Below are positions 24,672 to 33,205 of a DNA stretch of 64,000 nt, piece by piece; position 1 is the first letter of the stretch; the number at the start of each line of letters is the position of its first letter. The position numbers and the translations under genes were made by a program. This DNA comes from Blastomonas fulva. GTDB lineage: Bacteria; Pseudomonadota; Alphaproteobacteria; Sphingomonadales; Sphingomonadaceae. The stretch lies in the NCBI RefSeq assembly GCF_003431825.1, contig NZ_CP020083.1:1175001-1239000 (forward strand), given 5' to 3'. Below the pieces are notes generated by a model. That model saw only the letters and a list, made by a program, of their open reading frames with translations. It was not told the origin of the DNA and made no database searches.

Positions 24672-27197
24672 TTAGAAATTGTAGCGCGCACGCACCGTCC
24701 ACATCATCGGCTGGTTGAGATAGCTGTAGTTCGACAGCGAGGACTGGATAAACTCCTCGTTGAAGCAGTTGGTGCACTCCACCGCGAGCTGCCAGGCATT
24801 GTCGGGCCCGTTGAGCGCGAGCCCCGCATTGATCAGCCAGGCCGCCGGGCTTTCCGATCCGGCGATGAAAGCGCCATCACCGAACGGGTTGGCAGGCGTG
24901 GTGCGGCCACCGCGGGTGACCGCCTGATTATAGATCGACAGGTTGGCGATCGCGACTTCCTGGCGCGAGCGGTAGCTGGCGTTGACCGAGGGAACCAAGG
25001 TCAGCCCGCTGTCGCCGAGCGGCGCCTTGTAGCTGCCGCCCAGCGCCAGCGACCAGTCGGGCGTGCGCACCGGGGTTGCGATCGTGCCGTTGGCGGTGAC
25101 GATCCCGGCGGCGCAGGCAGGCGCGTTGTTGACCGGGGTTCCGGCCGGCGCCGAGTTGGCACTGGCGGGAATCTGCCCCGCCGCCAGCTGCGCCCGGCAC
25201 GCCGCAAGCTGCGCCTGGACGTTCTGGATGCCGAACGCATCGTTTCCGGCGGGGGCATTGGGGACGCGGTAATTGTCGTCCTGATAGCCGACATTGGCAT
25301 AGAGCGTCAGCCCGGTGACCGGGGCTACGGTCAGCTCGGCCTCGATGCCCTTGTTGCGGTAATCGGCAAAGTTGCGGGTGAGGAAGGTGATCGCCCCGGT
25401 GGCCGGATTGAGCAGACCGGCGAGAATCTGCAGGTCGCTGACATCCATCCAGAACGCGGTGACGTTGGCGCGCACCTTGTTGTCGAAGAACTCGCTCTTG
25501 AAGCCAGCCTCATAGCTCCACACGCGTTCCTCGTCGAAGGGCAGGAACTGGCTGGGCGCGGTGGCACGCGCGTTCCAGCCGCCCGACTTGAAGCCCTTGG
25601 TCGCCGAGGCGAACAGCAGGATGTCGTCGCTGGGCTTGTAGTTGAGCGCAAAGCGCGGTGTCCAGATCTTGACGTTCTGGCTGCGCGGGATGGCTACGCC
25701 ATTGGCCGCGCGCAGATTGACATTGGCCATGCACGTCGCCTCGACCGTGCCGTCGTTGCACGAGGCACGGTTGTCCGTGATCGAGAAGTTCTTGGTCTCG
25801 TCGGTATAGCGCACGCCCGCGGTCAGCTTGAGCTGATCGGTGATGTTAAGATCGGCCTGGACGTATCCGGCATAGGCCTTGGTGGTGTTGCGGATGATGC
25901 GGTCGGCAAGCAGCAGCGAGACCGCAGGCGAGATCGAGAAAACGTCCGCCAGATCGGTGCGGTTGCGCTCGTCGATGTAGAAGAAGCCCGCGACATAATC
26001 GACCAGGCCATTGCCGAAGCTGCCGTCGAGCTTGATTTCCTGGGTGAACTGCTGGTGCTGGCCATCGTTGAGGATGGTGAAGCCGCCGCGCGCATAACGC
26101 TGGATGGTGGGGAACGGGACGCTCGCCGAGGGGCCGCCGCGGCCATCGAAGAAGTCGAGCGCGAACTGCTGGGTCAGGCTGACATAGCCGGTGATCAGGC
26201 TGAGCGTGGTGTTGTCGGCGATGTCGAACGCGAGGTTCGAGGTGATGAGGTCGGTTACCGCCTGCTGCCCCAGGCCATAGCCCGCCTTGCGTCCCGAAAT
26301 CGCCAGCGGCGCATAGGGGGTTGCCGATGCGGGGGTCTCGCGCAGCCCGGTGGTGGCGAAACGGCCGCTGCAATCGGCGGGGTTGGCCGGGTTGCAGGTG
26401 AAGTTGAGGATGTTCTCGCCCTCCGACACCATATGCGCATAGCTCGCGCGCCAGCGGGCCCAGGGGGCAAGCTCGCCGCGGATGCCCAGCCTGACGCCCC
26501 AGCCATCGTCATCGTTCAGCCGATCGCCGGTGGAGACGTTCTTCACATAGCCATCGTCATCCTGCCAGTATCCCGACAGCTTGACTGCGAAGCTGTCCGC
26601 CAGCGGCAGATCGATCGATCCGCGCACCAGCTTGCGGTCGAACCGGCCATAACCGACCTCGCCATAGCCGCCGATGGTGTCGCCGGGTTCTGCCATGATG
26701 ACGTTGATCGCGCCGCCGGTGGTGTTGCGGCCGAACAGCGTGCCCTGCGGCCCGCGCAGCACCTCGACCCGCGCGACATCGAACAGCGCAAGGTTGTTAG
26801 CGTTCTGGCGCGAGAGGTAGATGTCGTCGACATAGGTGCCAACCGGCGGATCGAAGGTCGCGATCGTCTCGGTCGAGCCAAGGCCGCGCAGGAAGTAGGC
26901 GTTGGCCGAACCGATGCCGGTGTTGTTCTGCGCAACCAGGTTGGGAACATACTGGCCCAGCTGCAGCGTGTTGGACACGCCCTGGTCGCGCAGCTGGTCG
27001 GCGGTGAACGCGCTGATCGCGATCGGCACGTCCTGCACGCTTTCCTGTCGGCGCTGGGCAGTGACGATGATCTCGCTCAACCCCTGCTGGGTTTCCGATT
27101 CGCTCGTCCCTGCCTGATCGGCGTTCTGGGCATAGGCCGGGGATGCAAGTGCGACCGCGATCGCTGAGGCAGCAGTTGCCAAACGTAGATTGATCAT
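24672..27197 (-). CDS. TonB-dependent outer-membrane receptor 1
   Basis: An 841-residue receptor with a signal peptide ending ASPAYAQ. The TonB box and plug start reads LSEIIVTAQRRQESVQDVP, the plug includes ARVEVLRGPQGTLFGRNTTGG, and the C-terminus is the aromatic beta-signal WTVRARYNF. AGGGAG lies upstream of the ATG at 27197; earlier in-frame codons give a non-signal leader. It imports a ligand too large or scarce for porins. The promoter region contains operator O2 (27257), shared with the divergent membrane protein. It probably heads the operon with the MFS carrier and oxidase. Confidence 0.93.
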   Translation of the reverse strand: MINLRLATAASAIAVALASPAYAQNADQAGTSESETQQGLSEIIVTAQRRQESVQDVPIAISAFTADQLRDQGVSNTLQLGQYVPNLVAQNNTGIGSANAYFLRGLGSTETIATFDPPVGTYVDDIYLSRQNANNLALFDVARVEVLRGPQGTLFGRNTTGGAINVIMAEPGDTIGGYGEVGYGRFDRKLVRGSIDLPLADSFAVKLSGYWQDDDGYVKNVSTGDRLNDDDGWGVRLGIRGELAPWARWRASYAHMVSEGENILNFTCNPANPADCSGRFATTGLRETPASATPYAPLAISGRKAGYGLGQQAVTDLITSNLAFDIADNTTLSLITGYVSLTQQFALDFFDGRGGPSASVPFPTIQRYARGGFTILNDGQHQQFTQEIKLDGSFGNGLVDYVAGFFYIDERNRTDLADVFSISPAVSLLLADRIIRNTTKAYAGYVQADLNITDQLKLTAGVRYTDETKNFSITDNRASCNDGTVEATCMANVNLRAANGVAIPRSQNVKIWTPRFALNYKPSDDILLFASATKGFKSGGWNARATAPSQFLPFDEERVWSYEAGFKSEFFDNKVRANVTAFWMDVSDLQILAGLLNPATGAITFLTRNFADYRNKGIEAELTVAPVTGLTLYANVGYQDDNYRVPNAPAGNDAFGIQNVQAQLAACRAQLAAGQIPASANSAPAGTPVNNAPACAAGIVTANGTIATPVRTPDWSLALGGSYKAPLGDSGLTLVPSVNASYRSRQEVAIANLSIYNQAVTRGGRTTPANPFGDGAFIAGSESPAAWLINAGLALNGPDNAWQLAVECTNCFNEEFIQSSLSNYSYLNQPMMWTVRARYNF

Positions 27198-27256
27198 CGT
27201 GAAACTCCCTGAAAGCCGGTTGGTATCGATCCGCCTGACATTCATTTTTTTCTTGC

Positions 27257-27274
27257 AAATTGTCCGGGCAAATC
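27257..27274. promoter_or_regulatory. operator O2, palindrome variant
   Basis: AAATTGTCCGGGCAAATC, matching the consensus AATTTGTCCGGACAAATT at most positions with the same CCGG centre. It lies in the 81-bp gap between the start of TonB receptor 1 (minus) and the membrane protein gene (plus). Confidence 0.68.
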
Positions 27275-27278
27275 TGCA

Positions 27279-28004
27279 ATGTCAATCGGCTTTATGGAAG
27301 ATTCTGGCGGGAGACGCTCATTGGCATGGTCTGAAATTGCGTACCCATCGCTGGTCTATGTGCATCTGTTGCTGTTCGTGTTGTGGCTGGGGGCGGATGT
27401 CGGCGTGTTCCTGCTGGGCCAGCATTTCCGCAAACGGCACGATTATTCGCTCGACCAGAGGCTGGCGCTGCTCAAGCTGCTGGTGCTGGTCGACATGACC
27501 CCGCGCAGCGCCTGGGCGTTGATGGTGCCGGTATCGCTTTCCGTCGTGAAGATGGGCGGATGGTGGGATCTGCCGCTGGCGCTGCTGGCGGCGGCCTGGG
27601 TGATCGGCGGGGTGTGGCTGTGGCTGGTGTGGGATGCACACACCCACGACCAGACCCCGCGCGCTGCGCGCGACCGGCGCTACGAGAACGCCCTGAAATA
27701 CGCGCTCACCGCCTTCTACCTGTGGCTTGGCGCCCAGTCGCTGCTCACCGGCGCGCCGCTGGCACCGGGCTGGCTCGCGTGGAAGGCGCTGTTGTTCGGG
27801 GCGATCTTCGTCGCCGCGATCGGCATCGATGTGTCGTTCAAGCCGGTGGGTCCGCAGCTGATGCGGCTGCTTTCCGAAGGGTCGAGCGACGCCACCGAAG
27901 TCCCGCTGCGCCGGACGATGGACCGCACCCGGATCTGGGTCATGGCGATCTACATCCTGCTCGTCGTCACCTCGTGGCTGGGGGCGGTCAAGCCCGGCCT
28001 CTAG
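27279..28004 (+). CDS. integral membrane protein of unknown function
   Basis: A 241-residue protein with about six predicted helices, beginning YPSLVYVHLLLFVLWLGADVGV and ending WVMAIYILLVVTSWLG. The conserved His in the first helix and the HTHD motif in a loop recall haem- or metal-linked CopD-like and urate-oxidase-type membrane proteins, but I cannot place it firmly. The start at 27279 is only 5 bp after operator O2, and an in-frame ATG at 27294 is an alternative. Divergent expression with TonB receptor 1 suggests a link to uptake or electron transfer. Confidence 0.62.
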   Translation: MSIGFMEDSGGRRSLAWSEIAYPSLVYVHLLLFVLWLGADVGVFLLGQHFRKRHDYSLDQRLALLKLLVLVDMTPRSAWALMVPVSLSVVKMGGWWDLPLALLAAAWVIGGVWLWLVWDAHTHDQTPRAARDRRYENALKYALTAFYLWLGAQSLLTGAPLAPGWLAWKALLFGAIFVAAIGIDVSFKPVGPQLMRLLSEGSSDATEVPLRRTMDRTRIWVMAIYILLVVTSWLGAVKPGL

Positions 28005-28085
28005 CACGCCGCCCCGGGTGCCGCCCGAGCGCCCGGCGGTGTCGTATTCAAGCAACACAGACCCGCCAATTCGCCTGGCGAACAA

Positions 28086-28103
28086 AATTTGTCTGGACAA
28101 CTT
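28086..28103. promoter_or_regulatory. operator O3, palindrome variant
   Basis: AATTTGTCTGGACAACTT, two mismatches to the consensus. It lies 63 bp before the ATG of TonB receptor 2, in a position suited to block its promoter. Confidence 0.68.
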
Positions 28104-28165
28104 GGCGATCTTGAGGTGTTCTGCACCGCCTAAGGGAGACAAAAAACCACTTTAGGGGGATTCAC

Positions 28166-30634
28166 ATGACACACAGGTTCAAGGCGTCCTTGCTCGCAGT
28201 TTCCGCGCTCACCAGCGTGCCCGCCATGGCCCAGCAGGAAGCCGACCCTGCCAGAGGGGCCAGTGACGATGTGATCATCGTGACCGCGCGCAAGACCGAA
28301 GAGACGCTGCAGGAGGCGCCAACCACGGTTTCGGTGGTCACCGCTGCGGCGATCGACCGGCTCGGCCTCGACAACCTCACCGATATTGCCAAGACCGTCC
28401 CCGGCCTCGTGTTCGACGACACTTTCGGCCGCGATGCCAACCGCCCGGTAATCCGCGGCCAGGCCAACATCCTGGGCCAGTCGGGCGTCGCCTTCTTCAT
28501 CGACGGCATCTATTATTCGGGCTCGCTCGCCGATTACGACGTCGACACGGTCGAACGCTTCGAAGTGGTCAAGGGCCCGCAATCGGCCCTGTATGGCCGC
28601 AACACCTATTCGGGCGCGATCAACCTCATCTCCAAGGCGCCGGGCGATACCTGGACCGGCCGGGTGCAGGCCGACATCGCCGAGGACGACCGCTATGAGG
28701 TGACCGCCAATGTCCGCGGACCGCTGGCGCAAGGCCTGGGCATCGCGCTCGGCGGCCGGGTGCTCGACAATGCCGGCGCCTTCCGCAACGCCTTTGACGG
28801 CACCAAGATCGGCAAGCAGCAGAGCTATTCGGGATTCGGGCTGTTGCAGTTCAATAATGGCGGCCCCTTCCGCGCCTCGCTGCGCGCCAACTACAACGTC
28901 CTCGACGATGGCCAGCCCGCGATCTTCGCACAGCCGGCCAACGCCAACAACTGCTTCCCCGACAACAGCGCTTTGTATCGCGGCCAGAGCCGCTATTTCT
29001 GCGGCACCATCCAGCCGCAGCAGGTCAACACCGATTACCGCCGCCAGTTCGTCGATCCGGAAAATGTCGGGCTTGAGTCCAAGACGCTCAATGCAGCGTT
29101 CCGGATGGATTTCGACTTCACCGACGAGCTGACGCTGACCAGCCTCACCGGCTACAACCGCCGCACCGCCAACACCAAGACCGACGGCGATTATTCGCCC
29201 AACAGCTTCAACATGGTGATTTTCGCTTATGGCGCGACCGGTCCTGCGCCTGCCCCCATCGTTCCGCCGCGCACCACCCGGTTCACCGCCTTTGCAACAT
29301 CGGTGCAGGATTTCACCTTCTCCAACCGCCAGGTGACCGACGACTGGTCGCAGGAACTGCGCCTTGCCTATGAGGGCGAGCGGATCCAGCTTATGCTGGG
29401 CGGCTATTATTTCGATCAGAGCGATGTCTCGCGCGACACCCGCATCGTGCCGCCGGGGTCGCTGGCGCGGGCGCAGGCCAATTCGGCTGCGGCGACCGCA
29501 TCCTTGTGCGCGCAGCTGCCAACCTGCGGCATCTTCACGCCGATCAACGTGACCGCCGCCAACCTGCCCGAATCGCGCAACATCAATCAGTTCGATATCG
29601 AGAACAAGGCGATCTTCGGCTCGGCCACCTTCGACATCACCGATACCCTCTCGTTCTCGGCAGAGGGCCGCTATGCCGAGGAGCAGATCCGCCAGACCAC
29701 CTTCACCTTCAACAACGGCCAGGCGCTGCCCGCCCCGCGCGTGGTGCAGGCGACGTTCAAGGAATTCACCCCGCGCTTCACGCTGAGCTGGCAGGCCTCG
29801 CGCGACAACCTGTTCTATGCCGTCTATGCCGAGGGCCAGAAGCCCGGCGGCTTCAACAGCAATCAGGCGATCCTGGCGGGCTTTCCGACCTTCGATCCGG
29901 AAGACAACAAGACCTATGAAATCGGCACCAAGAACACCTTTTTCGACGGCAAGCTGACCGCGAACCTTGCGCTCTATCACACCGAGGTGAAGGGCTATCA
30001 GATCACCCAGAACGTCTCTGTGCCACCCAACCAGGTCTCGCTGACCCGCAACGGCGGCAATGCGCGGGTCAACGGCGCCGAGCTCGAGCTGCTGATCCGG
30101 CCGGTACGCAATTTCACGGTCACTGCCAACTACAGCTATGTGAACGCCAAGTTCACCGCCGGAACCGACGAGAATCTGGGCCTGATCAACGATTTGATCG
30201 ACGACCGGCTCGCCAACTGCTCGACCGGGGACCAGTTCCCCAACATTGCAGGCTGCCAGTCGCTATTCGGATCGATCCGCGGCAAGCGCGTTCCGCGCGC
30301 GCCTGCGCACACCATGTTCGTCGATGTCGATTACCGCAGGCCGGTCAGCAGCGAATGGGACTTCTTCGTCGGCAGCAACGTCAACATGGTCTCGACCAGC
30401 TTCGACCAGGTGCTGAACTTTGCCGAGACCGGCGGATCGGTGGTGGTCGATGCCCGGCTGGGCTTCCAGAGCGACCGCTTCCGCGTGATGGCCTATGCCC
30501 GCAACCTGTTCGACGAGGATTCGGTGGCGCAGATCATCCGCTATGCCGATGCCAATGCCGACCTGCGCCGCAACTTCATCGCAGGGCTTCGCCCGCCGCG
30601 GCGCATCGGCATCATCCTGACCGCCAGCTTCTGA
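28166..30634 (+). CDS. TonB-dependent outer-membrane receptor 2
   Basis: An 822-residue receptor with signal peptide (about 22 residues ending VPAMAQ), TonB-box region DDVIIVTARKTEETLQEAP, plug motif FEVVKGPQSALYGRNTYSG and C-terminal beta-signal RRIGIILTASF. It belongs to the same broad sphingomonad family as receptor 1 but is clearly divergent in the barrel. Operator O3 lies just upstream and an intrinsic terminator about 50 bp downstream, so it is a one-gene unit. Two receptors under the same operator type suggest two related ligands or a mixture. Confidence 0.93.
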   Translation: MTHRFKASLLAVSALTSVPAMAQQEADPARGASDDVIIVTARKTEETLQEAPTTVSVVTAAAIDRLGLDNLTDIAKTVPGLVFDDTFGRDANRPVIRGQANILGQSGVAFFIDGIYYSGSLADYDVDTVERFEVVKGPQSALYGRNTYSGAINLISKAPGDTWTGRVQADIAEDDRYEVTANVRGPLAQGLGIALGGRVLDNAGAFRNAFDGTKIGKQQSYSGFGLLQFNNGGPFRASLRANYNVLDDGQPAIFAQPANANNCFPDNSALYRGQSRYFCGTIQPQQVNTDYRRQFVDPENVGLESKTLNAAFRMDFDFTDELTLTSLTGYNRRTANTKTDGDYSPNSFNMVIFAYGATGPAPAPIVPPRTTRFTAFATSVQDFTFSNRQVTDDWSQELRLAYEGERIQLMLGGYYFDQSDVSRDTRIVPPGSLARAQANSAAATASLCAQLPTCGIFTPINVTAANLPESRNINQFDIENKAIFGSATFDITDTLSFSAEGRYAEEQIRQTTFTFNNGQALPAPRVVQATFKEFTPRFTLSWQASRDNLFYAVYAEGQKPGGFNSNQAILAGFPTFDPEDNKTYEIGTKNTFFDGKLTANLALYHTEVKGYQITQNVSVPPNQVSLTRNGGNARVNGAELELLIRPVRNFTVTANYSYVNAKFTAGTDENLGLINDLIDDRLANCSTGDQFPNIAGCQSLFGSIRGKRVPRAPAHTMFVDVDYRRPVSSEWDFFVGSNVNMVSTSFDQVLNFAETGGSVVVDARLGFQSDRFRVMAYARNLFDEDSVAQIIRYADANADLRRNFIAGLRPPRRIGIILTASF

Positions 30635-30652
30635 TATTCCGCAACGCCTGCG

Positions 30653-30753
30653 CCCTCCCGTTCAACAGGGAGGGCCACAATTAACCCCCGGAACCGCAAG
30701 GCTCCGGGGGTCTTTTTTGGTCAGTCAAGCCGCTCCCCTGGACGGGGAGGGGC
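30653..30753. repeat. palindromic intergenic repeat, copy A3 (two arms around a terminator)
   Basis: Hairpins GCCCTCCCGttcaaCAGGGAGGGC-like at 30653-30674 and GCTCCCCTggacGGGGAGGGGC at 30732-30753 flank the terminator of TonB receptor 2. They match the arms of the other A copies. Confidence 0.6.
30685..30720 (+). terminator. intrinsic terminator of TonB receptor 2
   Basis: Stem CCCCCGGA (30685-30692) with TCCGGGGG (30703-30710), 10-nt loop, followed by TCTTTTTT. A strong rho-independent terminator. Confidence 0.85.
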
Positions 30754-30764
30754 TTTGACTTGCC

Positions 30765-31673
30765 TCAGTGCGATGCCGCAGGCTTGGTGCCGTCCTTCGC
30801 CCGCTTGGCGTCGATCTTCTTCTTGAACACCGTCCATGTCGTCTCATTGGGGCGGGCATCATCGACCGGCGGGGCGGCGGTGTATTCGGGATAATAGGTC
30901 GCGATTTCCTGCTTCATCACCTCAGGCAGCTCGTCGAAGCTCTTGAGCTTCACCCCCATTGCATTGAACACCATCTGGCCCTGGCGGCCTTCCATCATCA
31001 TCCAGGGCATCCAGTCGGAAATGCGCACCCAGGCGACCGTGGGGTTGACCGAGGCGACCTTGGTGTCGAGCGTCGATGCGGGCATCGAGAAATCGAAGAT
31101 CTCCATCGCGTGGTACTTGTTGCCGACATAGTCCTGATAGTCGCCCGCCAGCGGGTTGACGTAATAGAGCGGCGCCTCGAAGCCCATCAGCAGCATGTCG
31201 CCCATGCGGGTGAGCGCGATCGAATAGGGCTTGCCGTCGGCGCCGATCGGGAAGCTGGGGCGCGAGTTCACCGGATCGTTGGCGATGTGCATCACCTCGA
31301 CGGTCTTGCCGGTATAGGGGTTCTGCCAGTTGCGCAGCACCTCGCCGGTCTTGGGGTCGAGATACAAAGTGATCTCGCGGCTGACCATGCGATAGCCGGT
31401 GCCGCGCTGGGCATCGGTCACCGTCACGCACTGGCGGATGTTCATCCCTTCCATGTTGAACAGGTGCTTGTCGGGCTCGCCATCGCGGCGGCTGAAGATC
31501 TTGCCGGCCCAGCGATATACCGCGGGCACGTTGTCCTTTACGCCGCACTGGGTGCGCTTCATGATCTCCAGCGCGTCTTCGGGTTTGGCAGGGTCGAGCG
31601 TGCGGGCTTCAGCCGGGGCGCTCAAGGGAATTGCCGCCAGCAGGGCAGCCAGAGTGAGTGTGCCGATACGCAT
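30765..31673 (-). CDS. exported DUF1838-family protein
   Basis: A 302-residue protein with a signal peptide (LTLAALLAAIPLSAPAEA). The mature part matches DUF1838-type proteins: ITLYLDPKTGEVLRNWQNPYTGKT, PLYYVNPLAGDYQDYVGNKYH and WVRISDWMPWMMMEGRQG. The family is known mainly from sphingomonads and related bacteria and has no established activity. The ATG at 31673 fits the GGAGGG upstream. It is divergent from the CitE-MaoC-acyl-CoA dehydrogenase operon and shares operator O4. A periplasmic binding or first-step enzyme role is possible. Confidence 0.75.
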   Translation of the reverse strand: MRIGTLTLAALLAAIPLSAPAEARTLDPAKPEDALEIMKRTQCGVKDNVPAVYRWAGKIFSRRDGEPDKHLFNMEGMNIRQCVTVTDAQRGTGYRMVSREITLYLDPKTGEVLRNWQNPYTGKTVEVMHIANDPVNSRPSFPIGADGKPYSIALTRMGDMLLMGFEAPLYYVNPLAGDYQDYVGNKYHAMEIFDFSMPASTLDTKVASVNPTVAWVRISDWMPWMMMEGRQGQMVFNAMGVKLKSFDELPEVMKQEIATYYPEYTAAPPVDDARPNETTWTVFKKKIDAKRAKDGTKPAASH

Positions 31674-31719
31674 AATGTCCAAGTCCCTCCATGTTTATTG
31701 CCATTTGTTCTTGACTTTA

Positions 31720-31737
31720 GATTTGTCCGGACAAATT
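31720..31737. promoter_or_regulatory. operator O4, near-perfect palindrome
   Basis: GATTTGTCCGGACAAATT, one mismatch to the perfect palindrome. It lies in the 110-bp gap between the divergent DUF1838 and CitE-like genes. TTGACT at 31711-31716, just left of it, could be a -35 element. Confidence 0.74.
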
Positions 31738-31783
31738 GTGAAGGGGTAAATCGCATTCTGGCAAAGGGGTTCCGGGAAAAATC

Positions 31784-32626
31784 ATGTTCGCTGCCAACAG
31801 TATCCTGTTCGTGCCTGGCTCGCGCCCCGAGCGCATTGCCAAGGCGCTGGGCAGCGCCGCCGATTGCGTGTGCATCGACCTTGAAGATGCGGTTGCGCCT
31901 GCAGACAAGGACAGCGCGCGCGACTCGGTTCTCGCAGCATTGCCGCAACTCGACCGCCACCGCGTCGCGGTGCGGATCAACGGCACGATGACGCGCGCAG
32001 GGCTCAAGGACATCATCGCGCTCGCCGAATCGGGCCACGCCCCCGCGCTGCTGCTGGTACCGATGGTCGAGCATGAAAGCGAGATCGTGCAGCTTGCGCG
32101 CGTGCTCGACAATCCTGCCACGCAGCTGGTGCCGCTGGTCGAGACCGTGGCCGGCCTGCGCCGCGCGCACCGGATCGCGGCGCAGCCGGGGGTAGCCGCG
32201 ATGATGTTCGGCGGCGGCGATTTTTCCGCGCAGCTGGGCGTCGATCTGGCTTATGATCCGCTGCTCGTCGCGCGGGGCCAGTTCATCATGGCCTGCGCCG
32301 ATGCCGGCGTGCCCGCGATCGACGTTCCCTTCATCCGCCTCGACGATGCGGCAGGGCTCGCCGACGAATGCCGCAAGGTGCGCAGCCTCGGCTTTGCCGC
32401 CAAGGCCGCGATCCACCCGGCGCAGGTCGATGCGATCAACACCGCGTTCGGCGCGGATGCCGCAGCCCTTGCCGAGGCGCGCGAGGCGATCGCGGCCTAT
32501 GAGGCCGCCGGCGGCATGGCAATTCGCCACAACGGAAAGATGCTGGAGGCCCCCATCGTGGCGCGGATGCGCGCGATGGTGGCCCGTGAAGCCCAAAAGA
32601 ACGAAAAGGAGACAATCGATGCGTGA
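31784..32626 (+). CDS. HpcH/HpaI aldolase, CitE-like acyl-CoA lyase
   Basis: A 280-residue TIM-barrel lyase. CitE-type motifs are clear: RSxLFVPGSRPERIAKAL-like start (SILFVPGSRPERIAKAL), CIDLEDAV with the Mg-binding Glu/Asp, VRINGT, VPLVETVAGL and GGGDFSAQLG. Family members cleave citramalyl-CoA, malyl-CoA or 3-hydroxy-acyl-CoAs to acetyl-CoA plus a keto or aldehyde acid. It heads the operon behind operator O4 and overlaps the MaoC-like gene by 8 bp. With a hydratase and an acyl-CoA dehydrogenase it forms a short beta-oxidation-like sequence ending in C-C cleavage. Confidence 0.87.
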   Translation: MFAANSILFVPGSRPERIAKALGSAADCVCIDLEDAVAPADKDSARDSVLAALPQLDRHRVAVRINGTMTRAGLKDIIALAESGHAPALLLVPMVEHESEIVQLARVLDNPATQLVPLVETVAGLRRAHRIAAQPGVAAMMFGGGDFSAQLGVDLAYDPLLVARGQFIMACADAGVPAIDVPFIRLDDAAGLADECRKVRSLGFAAKAAIHPAQVDAINTAFGADAAALAEAREAIAAYEAAGGMAIRHNGKMLEAPIVARMRAMVAREAQKNEKETIDA

Positions 32627-33128
32627 TGGAGCCATGGAAGTAGCACCGGGCCGCTTTCGCGAGACCTTCGGCCGCGCGTACGAGGATTTCGTGGTCGGGC
32701 ATATCTATGAGCACCGGCCCGGGCGCACGATCACCGATGCCGACAATGTGTGGTTCACGCTGCTGACGATGAACACCCATCCGGCGCATTTCGATTACGA
32801 ATATGCCAAGAAGACCGAGTTCGGAAAACCTCTGGTCTGCTCGCCGCTCACCGTCGCATTGATGGTGGGGATGAGCGTTTCGGATGTCAGCCAGAAGGCG
32901 GTGGCGAACCTGGGCTGGGACAATATCCGCCTGACGAACCCTTTGTTTCCCGGCGACACGCTCTACGCCGAGAGCGAAGTACTCGACAAGCGCGAGTCCT
33001 CCTCGCGCCCGGAACAGGGGATCGTCACGGTCAAGACCGTCGGCAGGAACCAGCATGGCGATGTGGTATGCACTTTCAGCCGCACCATGCTGATCTGGAA
33101 GCGCGGATTCGGCCCTTCGGACGATTGA
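32619..33128 (+). CDS. MaoC-like enoyl-CoA hydratase
   Basis: A 169-residue hot-dog-fold hydratase. The hydratase-2 motif is present as TITDADNVWFTLLTMNTHPAHFDYEYAKKTEFG (catalytic Asp and His in the overhanging segment), followed by PLVCSPLTVALMVGMSVSDVS. Such proteins hydrate branched or dicarboxylic enoyl-CoAs, for example mesaconyl-CoA. AAGGAG precedes the ATG, which overlaps the CitE-like stop by 8 bp. Hydratase followed by CitE-type lyase is the order seen in mesaconyl-CoA/malyl-CoA routes, so the two probably act in sequence. Confidence 0.86.
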   Translation: MRDGAMEVAPGRFRETFGRAYEDFVVGHIYEHRPGRTITDADNVWFTLLTMNTHPAHFDYEYAKKTEFGKPLVCSPLTVALMVGMSVSDVSQKAVANLGWDNIRLTNPLFPGDTLYAESEVLDKRESSSRPEQGIVTVKTVGRNQHGDVVCTFSRTMLIWKRGFGPSDD

Positions 33129-33205
33129 CGCGCAGGGCACAGGGATGATGATCCTCGCGGCCATATGGTTGGCGGCGAGCAGGGGTAGCGGACGGAGTAG
33201 TGAAC

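Noticed and set aside
24546..27167. An 873-codon open frame on the plus strand
   Set aside because: Exactly antisense to TonB receptor 1, with no domain or signal features and low-complexity charged composition.
28130..29980. A 616-codon open frame on the minus strand
   Set aside because: Antisense to TonB receptor 2, which has a full signal peptide, plug and beta-signal.
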